This document shows positions 49,276 through 61,600 of a stretch of 64,000 nt of DNA, piece after piece. The position numbers were made by a program, and so were the translations under genes. Within the stretch, counting starts at the first letter, position 1; each line of letters begins with the position of its first letter. The notes beneath the pieces were generated by a model that saw only the letters and a list, made by a program, of their open reading frames with translations, had not been told where the DNA came from and did no database searches. This DNA is from Ryuthela nishihirai (lineage: Eukaryota > Arthropoda > Arachnida > Araneae > Heptathelidae), in contig JAWZYU010000056.1 in NCBI GenBank assembly GCA_038380435.1, positions 930,001 through 994,000 of the forward strand. Reading direction: 5' to 3'.

Positions 49276-49659
49276 GGGGCAGGGGTGGCTCAGTTGGTAG
49301 CGCGCCAGGCTCATAATCTGTAGTTCCCAGGTTCGAGTCCCAGTAGGGTCAGCGTTGAGATTTATCTCTGCAAAAATTCCCCGCCCTGCCCACGGTCAGT
49401 AGGGGACACCGATGGCCATGGAAAGGCCACCGTCCGTCGGATGGGACGTTAAGCCGTGGCCCCGTGTGCGGGAGAGCCATACCCTGTGCACGTTAAAGAA
49501 CACGCTGGATGGCCTTGACGGGAGGCTACCATTTGTCTCCCAACAGCTGTTCCAGTGGGTCCCCTCCCCCAACCTTCTCTGAGCTTTCGGGGTCCATGTG
49601 ACCTGGCCATTTAGCCCATGGTGTGCAAAAATGTGCCGCTCAGAGGTAAAACAACCCAA
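49276..49659 (+). mobile_element. SINE-A copy, full length
   Basis: A 12-bp duplication CCCACTTAACTA lies at 49,264-49,275 and 49,660-49,671. Confidence 0.92.
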
Positions 49660-49671
49660 CCCACTTAACTA

Positions 49672-50580
49672 AGGAGTGTTAAGAAATAATTAGGAACATG
49701 AAATATAATTCTGCTCCTTTTGGGCTTCTGCATGTCTTTGATATTTAGGGGAGCAATTCTCATAACTAGAAATATAATTAACTAGATGAGCATCTTAATG
49801 TGGCGAGTATGGTAAACTCTTTTCAAAGAAAATGAAATCTCTCAAACTATGACGAGCAGACTCTAATGGTGGAAATTAGGACTAATGGATGATTCAGAAA
49901 CACAAAATGTTATGTACACAGCCCTACCAAAATAAAAAATCCCATATGTGAATGGGAATCAAATTTCGAAGTGCTAAACTTCTGAAATATGCATTAATGG
50001 AAAAAAAAAGTCATAGAAGATAAATATCACAATCAAATCTAATTTTTTTATTTTCAACAATATTCAGTATTCATTGAGCTGTGGAAGCTAGAATATTTCA
50101 CAACAGTAAAGTGTCATAAGACTACTTCAGAAATTAATCAAAACTTAGTATTGTTTCAAATTGTTTAATAAAATAAATATACATTTTGACAGTTTGGTTA
50201 ATGATTATGTCAATATTAGATGATTATGAATGTGGAAAAATTTAATGAATTATCTTGCATATAAAAACCATTCATAATTGTGTGCAAAAAAGTGCCACTC
50301 AGAAGTGAAACAATCCAACCCCAAATATTAGAGAATTTCGATCTTATGCCAATGGGAATCTTGGTAACTTTGAAGCTCTATAACTTCTAAAATAGGCATT
50401 TGATGGAAAGGTGGCAAAATAAGATCATAATTAGATCTATTTAAATCTCTATTTTCAACAATATTTAAAATATGGAAGCATTTTTATGTGCAAGAAAATT
50501 TTTTAAATTTTTCCAGCTTCCATAATATGACTATTTTAGAAGTTATAGAGCTTCAAAGTTATATTCCCATTGGAATAAGA
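49672..50580. other. Intergenic DNA with one tiny SINE-A 3' fragment
   Basis: AT-rich. 50,281-50,322 matches the SINE-A 3' end (GTGCAAAAAAGTGCCACTCA, then AAACAATCCAACCCC). Sequence around 50,330-50,420 is partly inverted at about 50,505-50,600 (CTTTGAAGCTCTATAACTTC and its complement), suggesting another foldback. Nothing else was recognised. Confidence 0.45.
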
Positions 50581-50585
50581 TGGAA

Positions 50586-50900
50586 ATTCTCTAATATTTG
50601 GGGTTGGATTGTTTTACTTATGAGTGGCACTTTTTTTGCACACAATGGCCAGTTCACAAAGACCCCAAGGGCTCAGTGAAGGTTGGAGGAGAGGACCCAC
50701 TTGAAGAGCTGTTGGGAGACTGTACCCTCCCTTCAAGGCCATCCAGCGTGTTCTTTAACGTGCACAGGGTATGACTTTTCCCGCATTTGGGGCCTTAAAA
50801 TCCGAACCGACGGATAGTGGCTTTTCCAAGCCCATCGTTGTTCCCTACTGACCTGAAGGAAAGGCAGAGAGTTTTGTGCAGATAAATCTCAATGCTCTGA
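50586..50900 (-). mobile_element. Partial duplicate of the inverted SINE-A at 51,397
   Basis: It shares the flank CTCTAATATTTGGGGTTGG and private variants (GCATTTGGGGCCTTAAAATC, GGAAAGGCAGAGAGTTTTG) with 51,386-51,690. It therefore arose by duplication of that locus, not by separate retroposition. Confidence 0.8.
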
Positions 50901-50902
50901 CA

Positions 50903-51385
50903 CAGAGGTTGGCACATAATCTCATGATTAGCAGGTTTGAGCCCTAACTGTGCCACCATTGAAGTTCATCTCTGCTATTCCCTGTCCTGCCCTTAAAGAG
51001 AGGGTGGGGGTGGCTTAGTCGGTAGAGCTCGTAATCGTAGTTCCAAGGTTCGATTCCCAGCTGGATCAGTGTTGAGATTTATCTCTGCAAAATTTCCCCC
51101 CGCCTTGCCCATGGTCAGTAGGGGACACTGATGGGCTTGAAAAGGCCGCCGTCCGTCTGATGGGACTTTAAGCCGTGGGCCCGTGTGCGGGAGAGCCATA
51201 CCCTGTGCATGTTAAAGAACACATTGGATGGCCTTGACGGGAGGCTACCATCTGTCTCCCAACAGATGTTCCAGTGGGTCCCCTCCCCCAACCTTCTCTG
51301 AGCCTTCAGGGTCCATGTGACCTGGCCATTTAACCCATGGTGTGCAAAAAAGTGACGCTAAGAGGTAAAACAACCCAACCCAACC
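50903..51385 (+). mobile_element. Duplicate of the 46.7-47.15 kb nested SINE block
   Basis: It matches 46,671-47,156, including the non-SINE-A flank (CAGAGGTTGGCACATAATC) and private SINE changes, with a small deletion in the head (GGTAGAGCTCG). The younger SINE-A part is about 51,004-51,385. Confidence 0.85.
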
Positions 51386-51396
51386 CTCTAATATTT

Positions 51397-51758
51397 GGGG
51401 TTGGATTGTTTTACCTCTGAGTGGCACTTTTTTTGCCCACAATGGCCAGTTCACAAAGACCCCAAGGGCTCAGAGAAGGTTGGGGGAGAGGACCCACTTG
51501 AACAGCTGTTGGGAGACTGTAGTCTCTGGGCAAGGCCATCCAGCATGTTCCTTAACGTGCACAGGGTATGACTTTTCCCGCATTTGGGGCCTTAAAATCC
51601 GAACCGACGGATAGTGGCTTTTCCAAGCCCATCGTTGTTCCCTACTGACCTGAAGGAAAGGCAGAGAGTTTTGTGCAGATAAATCTCAATGCTCTGACTC
51701 GAACAAGGGAACTACAGATTATGAGCCTGGCATGCTGCCGACTGAGCCACCCCTGCCC
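51397..51758 (-). mobile_element. Old SINE-A copy, inverted
   Basis: An 11-bp duplication CTCTAATATTT lies at 51,386-51,396 and 51,759-51,769. It is diverged, with the head damaged between the body and CTCGAACAAGGGAACTAC. Confidence 0.85.
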
Positions 51759-51823
51759 CTCTAATATTTTCATAGAGCAGTGTGTAATTAGTACCTGATC
51801 ACTTCAAAATAATAATTTTTATA

Positions 51824-52264
51824 CAGGGTGAATCTGAAAAAGTGGGCAAAACTTTACGGGGTGGTAGAACGCAGCTATACGAGCAATATTCGTCATAGAA
51901 TGTATGGTCGGAACGCAAGCGGTGAGAAGTTAAAAGGTAGTTTTCCACTGTCACATTTAAAGAATGAACACAAGAAGGAGAGGTGATACTTCAGAAAACA
52001 TTTTATTAACAGGAATGTAACTGACTTACATGCTGAAAGAAATTGCTCAAAAGAGCATTTCGTGGTTAGTATAACCAGCCATCCTCTCGGCAATCCACGG
52101 TAGAAATGCCGTTGGGTGCGTGGACCGACCCTTTTATACCATTTCCAACGCCACCTAGCGGCTCGCCGTTTGCGTTCCGACCATACTTTCTATGACGAAT
52201 ATTGCTCGTATAGCTGTGTTCTACCACCCCGTAAAGTTTTGCCCACTTTTTCAGATTCACCCTG
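51824..52264. mobile_element. Non-autonomous mariner-type element with about 100-bp inverted ends
   Basis: The ends read CAGGGTGAATCTGAAAAAGT with a near-perfect complement at the right end, extending about 100 bp to CGGAACGCAAGCGG. It is flanked by TA on both sides. The centre is non-coding. The CAGGGTG tip is like that of the satellite-bearing transposon at 22,891. Confidence 0.85.
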
Positions 52265-52429
52265 TATATTAAATAGCCATTCCAGTGGTGAGTATTAAAA
52301 ACAAAGGCCACGTTGTCATTTCTTTCTTCGCCTGGCAACGCGTCAAGTTTGGTCCGCGAAACTTGCGTTGTTGCTATGGAGCGTACTAAACGTGGCAAAA
52401 TATTTTACATTTTCACAAGGATGCAGCTA

Positions 52430-53840
52430 GGGGGGACGAGGTGAAAAAAAAATCATCCATGATGTACCACAAGTATATGGGGATCATGCATGTTCATGTG
52501 GCTCTGTTACAGGATGGATGCGAAAATTCAGAGAAGCACGGCTGATCGTCGAAGATCTTACTCTTACAGGAAGACCGTGAAAGAGAGAACCATTCCTGTT
52601 GTTCCTGAACTCGTTAAGGAAAACCCTCGCATCACCATTCGGGTAATGTGTTTAGATGATTGTATCGATTGGAAGTGAGCAAAGAATTATTCATCACCAT
52701 TTAAAGTTCCAAAAGATCTGTACCGAATGGATACCCCACTAATGGAACATAAATCTACAAAACTGTTAAAAGACTTCACTACTGGTTATGAGAGGTGGTT
52801 TTATTACTATACAACTTCCAGAAAGACATATCTTTGTTTGGGGCGTGGGTGGCTCTGTCGGTAGCGCACCTGGCTCATAATCCGTAGTTCCCAGGTTCGA
52901 GTCCCAGCTGGGTCAGCATTGAGATTTATCTCCGCAAAATTCTCCACCCTACCCACGGTCAGTAGGGGACACCGATGGGCTTGGAAAGGCCGCAGTCCTT
53001 CGGATGGGACGTTAAGCCGTGGCCCCGTGTGCGGGAGAGCCATACCTTGTGCACGTTAAAGAACACGCTGGATGGCTTTGACGGGATGTTACCATCTGTC
53101 TCCCAACAGCTGTTCCAGTGGGTCCCCTCCCCCCAACCTTCTCTGAGCCTTCGGGGTCCATGTGACCTGGTCATTTAGCCCATGGTGTGCGAAAAAGTGC
53201 CGCTCAGAGGTAAAACAACCCAACCCATATCTTTGTTTGGATTGCGGAAGATGAACCACGTCTCAAAATTTTCCGACAAGATTTTTTCTCCAGGAAGAGA
53301 TTTTCTCCAATTTCAGACTTCTGTTATAAGCAATAAGCAGCTACTTGAGAGAAAATTTATTGTTACTTAATTTAGGGCAGGTGGCACATTTTTTTCAATT
53401 CTGAAGGATCTTAGATGTGGACACCTTACCTGAAAAAAATGACTCTAAATGGCTAATACTACACCAACATTGTTTAGCCCAAAGTTGTTAAGGAGATGAA
53501 GTCGCGTGCAAAATGTTCTCGTTCTTTATGACAATGCGAGTTCTATCAAAACCTGTCAAGTTGATGCCTATCTGGAGCTGGAAAAGATCAAACGGCTGCC
53601 CCATCCTGTATATTCAATCGATCGTACACCGTACGACTTTTGGTTCTTTCCAAAAAATAATATGGAACTTGCTAGGAAGCCTTTTTCAAGGGAGCAAAGT
53701 CTTGCAAATTGCATTTATTCAGAGTTGTGGAATGTTCCCCTACAGAAATGCCTCCAAGCATTCCAGAATGTTGTAGGCGTCAGTAACTTTTGCATAGATA
53801 TTGGAGGGGAGTACTTTAGTAAAAGTTTCGATGCCTGACT
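52430..53840 (+). pseudogene. Decayed mariner transposase split by SINE-A
   Basis: The N-terminal part reads VTGWMRKFREARLIVEDL and TGRP (the HTH linker GRP motif). After the SINE, about 53,500-53,830 reads VLVLYDNASSIKTCQV (for HDNARPH), LPHPVYSIDRTPYDFWFFP (for LPHPPYSPDLAPSDYHLFP) and FCIDIGGEYF at the end. The Asp of HDNA and the late Asp survive, but stops and frameshifts abolish the protein. Confidence 0.75.
52842..53225 (+). mobile_element. SINE-A copy inside mariner relic
   Basis: A 15-bp perfect duplication CATATCTTTGTTTGG lies at 52,827-52,841 and 53,226-53,240. The copy is full length. Confidence 0.93.
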
Positions 53841-54277
53841 TTTTTACTGTGGTTGTTAAGGTAAATTCAATGATTTTCATTATGCAGATGCGTTTCAAGA
53901 ACTTTTTGAATGCTCCTCGTATAAGCTAGTATGCATACATACATATACATCATAATCTACCAGTTATAGAAACGCGAAGATTGGTGTCTGTTGTGTTTCG
54001 GGTTCTAGATCTCAGAAATAATGATAATTATGATACGAATTTCAACATATCAGTGCTGGAGAGCTAAAAATAGGTGAATAGGACTATTTCAGGCAGTAGA
54101 ACTCAGAAATAAGGGATTTTTCACATTTCGTGCTGTGTTAAAGGTCAAATAGGGGTCAGAGGGACAGGCTAGAAATAAAGAGATGCAGAAGACATCTCTT
54201 GATTTGTAGTCTGTAACAGCATAGTACATTCATAAACATAGTCTATTTTTTATAAATATAGATAATCCGTGTTTTTT

Positions 54278-54705
54278 TTTATTTAGGGCAAGTGGCTAAG
54301 TCATTAATACATTTTCATTTATGTCAGGTGGCACAGTCACTAGTCTGTTTTTATAATTGGGGAGCCGTCCCGTGGCCGAGTTGTTAGCGCGCTTGACTAC
54401 TGATCAAAATGACCTGGGTTCGAGCCCCAGGTAAGGCATGGACATTTGTGCTGTTTTTCTGTTTGAGTCCCGCCATCCTCACAGACCTTCTACTACCTCG
54501 TATAAACTGACAGTCTTCTTTCAGACCTCTGTTATAAGCAGCTGCTTGAGGGGAAATTTATTTTTATTTGATTTAGGGCAGGTGGCGCATTCACTAAATC
54601 CGTTTTTCTTTAGGGTAAGTGGAGCAGTGACTAAGCAGTATTTTTTATTTATGGCAATTAGTGCAATCACTAATCCGAATTTTTTTATTTAGGGGAAGTT
54701 TCCAT
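54278..54705 (+). repeat. Imperfect short repeats around SINE-B
   Basis: The phrase TTTAGGGCAAGTGGC-N-AGTCACTAATC-N-GTTTTT recurs about six times (near 54,284, 54,322, 54,573, 54,611, 54,648 and 54,690), on both sides of the SINE-B copy. It may be a tandem SINE-B tail or an older array. Confidence 0.5.
54361..54567 (+). mobile_element. SINE-B copy
   Basis: The tRNA-like head has box A GTGGCCGAGTTGTTAGCGC and box B GGTTCGAGCCC. AAGGCATGG and a body sharing CCCGCCATCCTCACAGA, ACTGACAG and CAGACCTCTGTTATAAGCAG with the 38.9-kb copy follow. A shorter piece of the same 3' part lies at about 53,311-53,395. Confidence 0.7.
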
Positions 54706-55008
54706 ACTACTCCTACTGAAAACGATAACTTGCCGGCAAATTGAGTGTTGCCATTTTGTGCTACCTAACTGTGAAACTAGAGTAACTTTTAAATCTGCTG
54801 CTGTTGCCAGATTCCCCTCATTTCCAAAGTATTATTTTGGCTTCCCATTGTAGCTAGGGACCTGATTTTATAACCAAACATGGGGTCAGGCAGGAGGAAC
54901 CAGTCGACGAAGTTTGGGGCCTTTCAGTGAAGTACGTCGGGAATAACAGAATGCTAAAATCTGACTGAATAAATATCTCGATCGGTTGCCACTGGCACTG
55001 AGAGCGCG

Positions 55009-55885
55009 CGCCGTCTCAACATTGACCTTTGCAACACGGGATATTCGTCGTGTTCAAACTGTAAAATGTCGGGGAGGGGGAATACTCACAAAACTAACCA
55101 TTAGTGCAGGAAACGAGAATATGCAGGTTAAAAGTGAGACACGAGCTGTCACAATTTGTGTGAAACGAATCCATTGCCCAAGTGGGAAACTGATTTTTAA
55201 ACCAATCACTGGGGGGACGTTGCGTAAGAAATTCGGACCGTGTGGACGAATATCACGGGATAAATAGGGCGGCAAAATCTGTGGTAACGAAAATAAAAAT
55301 CTCGATAGCTTACGCAGAAACAGCCACGGGCTATGAGAGTTGGGTTGTTTTACCACTGAGCGACAATTTTTTGCACACCATGGGCTAAATGGCCTGGTCA
55401 CATGGACCCCGAAGGCTCAGAGAAGGTTGGGGGAGGGGACCCACTGGAACAGCTGTTGGGAGACAGATGGTAGCCTCCCGTCAAGGCCATCCAGCGTGTT
55501 CTTTAACGTGCACAGGGTATGGATCTCCCACACACGGGGCCACGGCTTAACGTCCCATCCGACGGACAGCGGCCTTTCCAAGCCCATCAGTGTCCCCTAC
55601 TGACCGTGGGCAGGGCGGGAAATTTTGCGCAGATAAATCTCAACGCTGACCCAGCTGGGACTCGAACCTGGGAACTACAGATTACGAGCCTGGAGCGGTA
55701 CCGACTGAGCCACTCCCTCCCCGGCTATGAGAAATTTCACTGACGTCAACAACCATCCAAGCCAACACCGGGCAAATTTCTTCCTGTTGAAAATCTGTGC
55801 TAAAGTGTCGAGGAGGGGGATAGTTACCAAATTTACCTTTAGTGCAGTGCAAATAAGAATATACAGATTATAAGTGACTCCCTGC
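55009..55885 (+). repeat. Diverged repeat pair flanking a SINE
   Basis: 55,009-55,150 and 55,742-55,885 share the order AAATGTCGGGGAGGGGGAA/AAGTGTCGAGGAGGGGGAT, TTAGTGCAG, GAATAT-CAG and AAAGTGA. Family unknown. Confidence 0.5.
55339..55722 (-). mobile_element. SINE-A copy, inverted, full length
   Basis: A 10-bp duplication GGCTATGAGA lies at 55,329-55,338 and 55,723-55,732. Confidence 0.92.
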
Positions 55886-56336
55886 AGGCAGCGCAGGGTA
55901 CGTTCAGCTAATGTTTAATAAAGGTAAAGCTTACGTCTGCAATCTATGTGAAAGGAGACGGTTCAGAAGTTCAAAAAGTGACTTCATCACAATCAAATAC
56001 AGTATTTCGTGTACTCCATCATCCAAAAAAACAATAGTATAAGGGAAATTAAAATTGTCCAGCTTAACTCTTTATTATAGTAATTTACAATTCAGGTACC
56101 GAATTCTTTTAATCAAAAATACTCTAAATAATTCTCTACCATAGAAATGTGGAATGTTCTACAGTTTTTATTAAGAAAACATATTTGTACTCTTTATTCT
56201 AATTTTAAAAACATTTTAGTGCAAATATTGCGTTATGGTACGGTATAGGAAGTTCTGAGTTGTGAACATTCTCGCATGCAATTATAAAGATTGCAATGGT
56301 GAGCACTGTTTAATCCCTCTCGAGCAATGGAGTGCC
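55886..56336. other. Intergenic DNA, nothing recognised
   Basis: AT-rich, with no coding, RNA or repeat signal that I can support. Confidence 0.4.
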
Positions 56337-56348
56337 GCAGATCGCTAT

Positions 56349-56737
56349 TTTGGGTTGGGTTGTTTTACCTCTGAGCGGCACTTTTTTGCACACCATGGGC
56401 TAAATGGCCAGGTCACATGGACCCCGAAGGCTCAGAGAAGGTTGGGGGAGGGGACCCACTGGAACAGCTGTTGGGAGACAGATGATAGCCTCCCGTCAAG
56501 GCCATCCAGCGTGTTCTTTAACGTCCACAGGGTATGGCTCTCCCGCACACGAAGCCACGGCTTAACGTCCCATCCGACGGACGGCGGCCTTTCAAAGCCC
56601 ATCGGTGTCCCCTACTGACTGTGGGCAGGGCGGGGAATTTTGCGGAGATAAATCTCAACGCTGACCCAGCTGGGACTCGAACCTGGGAACTACAGATTAC
56701 GAGCCTGGCGCGCTACCGGCTGAGCCACCCCCGCCCC
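56349..56737 (-). mobile_element. SINE-A copy, inverted, full length
   Basis: A 12-bp duplication GCAGATCGCTAT lies at 56,337-56,348 and 56,738-56,749. Very little diverged. Confidence 0.93.
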
Positions 56738-57059
56738 GCAGATCGCTATGTTTCGTACTCTTAATCTTCAGGAGCAATAATAAACATCGCCGTTAAAACT
56801 GGCGTATTTCGATCCGTCCACGTTTCCTTTAAAATGAAATGAATTTAAAATAGTTTTAGAAATGCAGGATAAAGAATCTCAGTTATATTTGTATTCTACA
56901 GCTATAGGAAAGTTTCCACTGAAATAGAGAAATCTGGGGACAAATTCTAAATAGTATAAATATTTCCCTCATGAGTGATATCTATCTTTTCCGTCGTATT
57001 ATACTGATCTGATCTTTGAAAAAATCTTTTATTAGCAGATAGGGTATATTTTCTGCTAG

Positions 57060-57255
57060 CTTACTAAATGAACACTCTTAACTGCTGAGCCACAAATTGG
57101 GTAGTAATTTAAATGTTCATCTTTGAGGCGACTTCGGTACCTTGTTTAATTATCTTCAATTGGGAGAAGGCTGTTTCGCATAAATATGATGATCCAAAAA
57201 ATGCTGTCAATCGAAGAGCCAATGAAGTGAAGCATGGGTACATTGCTTCGTGAAC
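57060..57255 (-). pseudogene. hAT transposase C-terminal (dimerisation) relic
   Basis: The minus strand reads VHEAMYPCFTSLALRLTAFF, GSSYLCETAFSQLKIIK, and then, after a frameshift, TEVASKMN-I. The pattern FGS-YLCE-AFS-MK-IK is the C-terminal dimerisation region of hAT transposases (the group close to EPM2AIP1/GTF2IRD2-like domesticated proteins). The rest is absent. Confidence 0.75.
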
Positions 57256-57259
57256 TGGA

Positions 57260-57978
57260 TTTGCGATCGACTGGCCACCCCTGGCCTACGTGATGTATGA
57301 CCAGTGGCGAATCCAGAGGGAGATAAGGCTATGGGGGATAGGGCTATAGTGGGCGATCACTCTCCCTACAGCTCGATGAAGAATGATGAAAAATTTGATA
57401 GGTATTTACGAATCTACTGAATGTTTTATGTATGCTCTCATGAGTGCAGAAAACTTGGATCAGACAGGTTAAAATACCTCGGGATCATCAGAAGAGGAAG
57501 AAGAGGTAGTTGGTCATTTGATTTCTCAAATTGGGATTATCAGAACAATAATCTTTTAAGCGAGGGAGTTTTGATATTCTCAAAATAAAAGAATTCCCAC
57601 ATTTCATTAATATTATCGATAAGGTTCCAATTTTCATTCATATTTATTTTGTTCCCTTTATTTCAGAACCATCAAATTCAAACTTATTGAAGAGGCAGTA
57701 AAAAATATATATATATTCTGAAAGAGTAGCTGGGAAAAATTATCAACTTAAAAATAAAAATATATATTTCAAAGGAATTAGAAAAAAATATTACTTTTAA
57801 GGAATCGAGAAAATATTTTTATTAGAATAAAAACTACATTTTTAATTAGATTAGAAATTAGTAAAATCATTTACTTATGCACATAAATATATCTGGACGA
57901 ATAATTTTAAAAAATGAGCGAGAATCAGCATTTTATTTGTGCCTCAGATTGAGTTTTCGATAGTCAACGTATCGGTTC
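57260..57978. other. Intergenic DNA, nothing recognised
   Basis: AT-rich with TA microsatellite-like stretches at about 57,700-57,770. No gene or element is supported. Confidence 0.4.
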
Positions 57979-57989
57979 GTATTGTTCAT

Positions 57990-58379
57990 GGGGCGGGGGT
58001 GGCTCAGTCGGTAGCGCGACAGGCTCGTAATCTGTAGTTCCCAGGTTCGAGTCCCAGCTGGGTCAGCATTGAGATTTATCTCCGCAAAATTCCCCGCCCT
58101 GCCCACGGTCAGTAGGGGACACCGATGGGCTTGGAAAGGCCGCCCTCCGACGGATGGGATGTTAAGCCGTGGCCCCGTGTGCGGGAGAGCCATACCCTGT
58201 GCACGTTAAAGAACACGCTGAATGACCTTGACGGGAGGCTACCATCTGTCTCCTAACAGCTGTTCCAGTGGGTCCCCTCCCCTAACCTTCTCTGAGTCTT
58301 CGGGGTCCATGTGACCTGGCCATTTAGCCCATGGTGTGCAAAAAAGTGCCGCTCAGAGGTAAAACAACCCAACCCAAAA
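57990..58379 (+). mobile_element. SINE-A copy, full length
   Basis: An 11-bp duplication GTATTGTTCAT lies at 57,979-57,989 and 58,380-58,390. Confidence 0.93.
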
Positions 58380-58640
58380 GTATTGTTCATAATCATTTCA
58401 CGGATATTGTCACTCAGGAGGAATTTTAAAATTCCGAAGAGTACCGAATCTACCAAAATCTTATGAACTGATCCATCTCTATTTTCATGAGCATTCCAGG
58501 TCATTGATTCATTAATGACTTGTTTGGACCATGAAATGCCACCAAAATCACGACCCCTAACATCACTCTTTAGGGTTGAAAAATTCTTATTTCTTCGCCA
58601 TTCAGTGCATCTAATTATTCTCTGTTGATTGCGATAGGTT

Positions 58641-61600
58641 TGGTTGGGGTGTTTTACCTCTGAGCGGCACTCTTTTGCACACCATGGGCTAAATGGCCAG
58701 GTCACATGGACCCCGAGGTCTCAGAGAAGGTTGGGGGAGGGGACCCACTGGAACAGCTGTTGGGAGACAGATGGTAGCCTCCCGTCAAGGTCATCCAGCG
58801 TGTTCCTTAACGTTGGGATATTTTACCTCTGAGCGGCACTCTTTTGCACACCATGGGCTAAATGGCCAGGTCACATGGACCCCGAGGTCTCAGAGAAGGT
58901 TGGGGGAGGGGACCCACTGGAACAGCTGTTGGGAGACAGATGGTAGCCTCCCGTCAAGGTCATCCAGCGTGTTCCTTAACGTTGGGATATTTTACCTCTG
59001 AGCGGCACTCTTTTGCACACCATGGGCTAAATGGCCAGGTCACATGGACCCCGAGGTCTCAGAGAAGGTTGGGGGAGGGGACCCACTGGAACAGCTGTTG
59101 GGAGACAGATGGTAGCCTCCCGTCAAGGTCATTCAGCGTGTTCCTTAACGTTGGGATATTTTACCTCTGAGCGGCACTCTTTTGCACACCATGGGCTAAA
59201 TGGCCAGGTCACATGGACCCCGAGGGCTCAGAGAAGGTTGGGGGAGGGGACCCACTGGAACAGCTGTTGGGAGACAGATGGTAGCCTCCCGTCAAGGTAA
59301 TCCAGCGTGTTCTTTAACGTTGGGTTGTTTTACCTCTGAGCGGCACTCTTTTGCACACCATGGGCTAAATGGCCATGTCATATGGACCCCGAGGGCTCAG
59401 AGAAGGTTGGGTGAGGGGACCCACTGGAACAGCTGTTGGGAGACAGATGGTAGCCTCCCGTCAAGGTCATCCAGCGTGTTCTTTAACGTTGGGTTGTTTT
59501 ACCTCTGAGCGGCACTCTTTTGCACACCATGGGCTAAATGGCCAGGTCACATGGATCCCGAGGGCTGACAGAAGGTTGGGTGAGGGGACCCACTGGAACA
59601 GCTGTTGGGAGACAGATGGTAGCCTCCCGTCAAGGTCATCCAGCGTGTTCTTTAACGTTGGGTTGTTTTACCTCTGAGCGGCAGTCTTTTGCACACCATG
59701 GGCTAAATGGCCAGGTCACATGGACCCCGAGGGCTCAGAAAAGGTTGGGGTAGGGGATCCACTGGAACAGCTGTTGGGAGACAGATGGTAGCCTCCCGTC
59801 AAGGTAATCCAGCGTATTCTTTAACGTTGGGTTGTTTTACCTCTGAGCGGCACTCTTTTGCACACCATGGGCTAAATGGCCAGGTCACATGGACCCCGAA
59901 GGCTCAGAGAAGGTTGGGTGAGGGGACCCACTGGAACAGCTGTTGGGAGACAGATGGTAGCCTCCCGTCAAGGTCATCCAGCGTGTTCTTTAACGTTGGG
60001 ATGTTTTACCTCTGAGCGGCACTCTTTTGCACACCATGGGCTAAATGGCCATGTTATATGGACCCCGAGGGCTCAGAGAAGGTTGGGTGAGGGGACCCAC
60101 TGGAACAGCTGTTGGGAGACAGATGGTAGCCTCCCGTCAAGGTCATCCAGCGTGTTCTTTAACGTTGGGTTGTTTTACCTCTGAGCGGCACTCTTTTGCA
60201 CACCATGGGCTAAATGGCCAGGTCACATGGATCCCGAGGGCTGACAGAAGGTTGGGTGAGGGGACCCACTGGAACAGCTGTTGGGAGACAGATGGTAGCC
60301 TCCCGTCAAGGTCATCCAGCGTGTTCTTTAACGTTGGGTTGTTTTACCTCTGAGCGGCAGTCTTTTGCACACCATGGGCTAAATGGCCAGGTCACATGGA
60401 CCACGAGGGCTCAGAGAAGGTTGGGGTAGGGGATCCACTGGAACAGCTGTTGGGAGACAGATGGTAGCCTCCCGTCAAGGCCATCCAGCGTGTTCTTTAA
60501 CGTTGGGTTGTTTTACCTCTGAGCGGCACTCTTTTGCACACCATGGGCTAAATGGCCAGGTCACATGGACCCCGAAGGCTCAGAGAAGGTTGGGTGAGGG
60601 GACCCACTGGAACAGCTGTTGGGAGACAGATGGTAGCCTCCCGTCAAGGTCATCCAGCGTGTTCTTTAACGTTGGGATGTTTTACCTCCGAGCGGCACTC
60701 TTTTTCACACCATGGGCTAAATGGCCATGTCATATGGACCCCGAGGGCTCAGAGAAGGTTGGGTGAGGGGACCCACTGGAACAGCTGTTGGGAGACAGAT
60801 GGTAGCCTCCCGTCAAGGTCATCCAGCGTGTTCTTTAACGTTGGGTTGTTTTACCTCTGAGCGGCAGTCTTTTGCACACCATGGGCTAAATGGCCAGGTC
60901 ACATGGACCACGAGGGCTCAGAGAAGGTTGGGGTAGGGGATCCACTGGAACAGCTGTTGGGAGACAGATGGTAGCCTCCCGTCAAGGCCATCCAGCGTGT
61001 TCTTTAACGTTGGGTTGTTTTACCTCTGAGCGGCACTCTTTTGCACACCATGGGCTAAATGGCCAGGTCACATGGACCCCGAAGGCTCAGAGAAGGTTGG
61101 GTGAGGGGACCCACTGGAACAGCTGTTGGGAGACAGATGGTAGCCTCCCGTCAAGGTCATCCAGCGTGTTCTTTAACGTTGGGATGTTTTACCTCCGAGC
61201 GGCACTCTTTTTCACACCATGGGCTAAATGGCCATGTCATATGGACCCCGAGGGCTCAGAGAAGGTTGGGTGAGGGGACCCACTGGAACAGCTGTTGGGA
61301 GACAGATGGTAGCCTCCCGTCAAGGTCATCCAGCGTGTTCTTTAACGTTGGGTTGTTTTACCTCTGAGCGGCACTCTTTTGCACACCATGGGCTAAATGG
61401 CCAGGTCACATGGATCCCGAGGGCTGACAGAAGGTTGAGTGAGGGGACCCACTGGAACAGCTGTTGGGAGACAGATGGTAGCCTCCCGTCAAGGTCATCC
61501 AGCGTGTTCTTTAACGTTGGGTTGTTTTACCTCTGAGCGGCAGTCTTTTGCACACCATGGGCTAAATGGCCAGGTCACATGGACCCCGAGGGCTCAGAAA

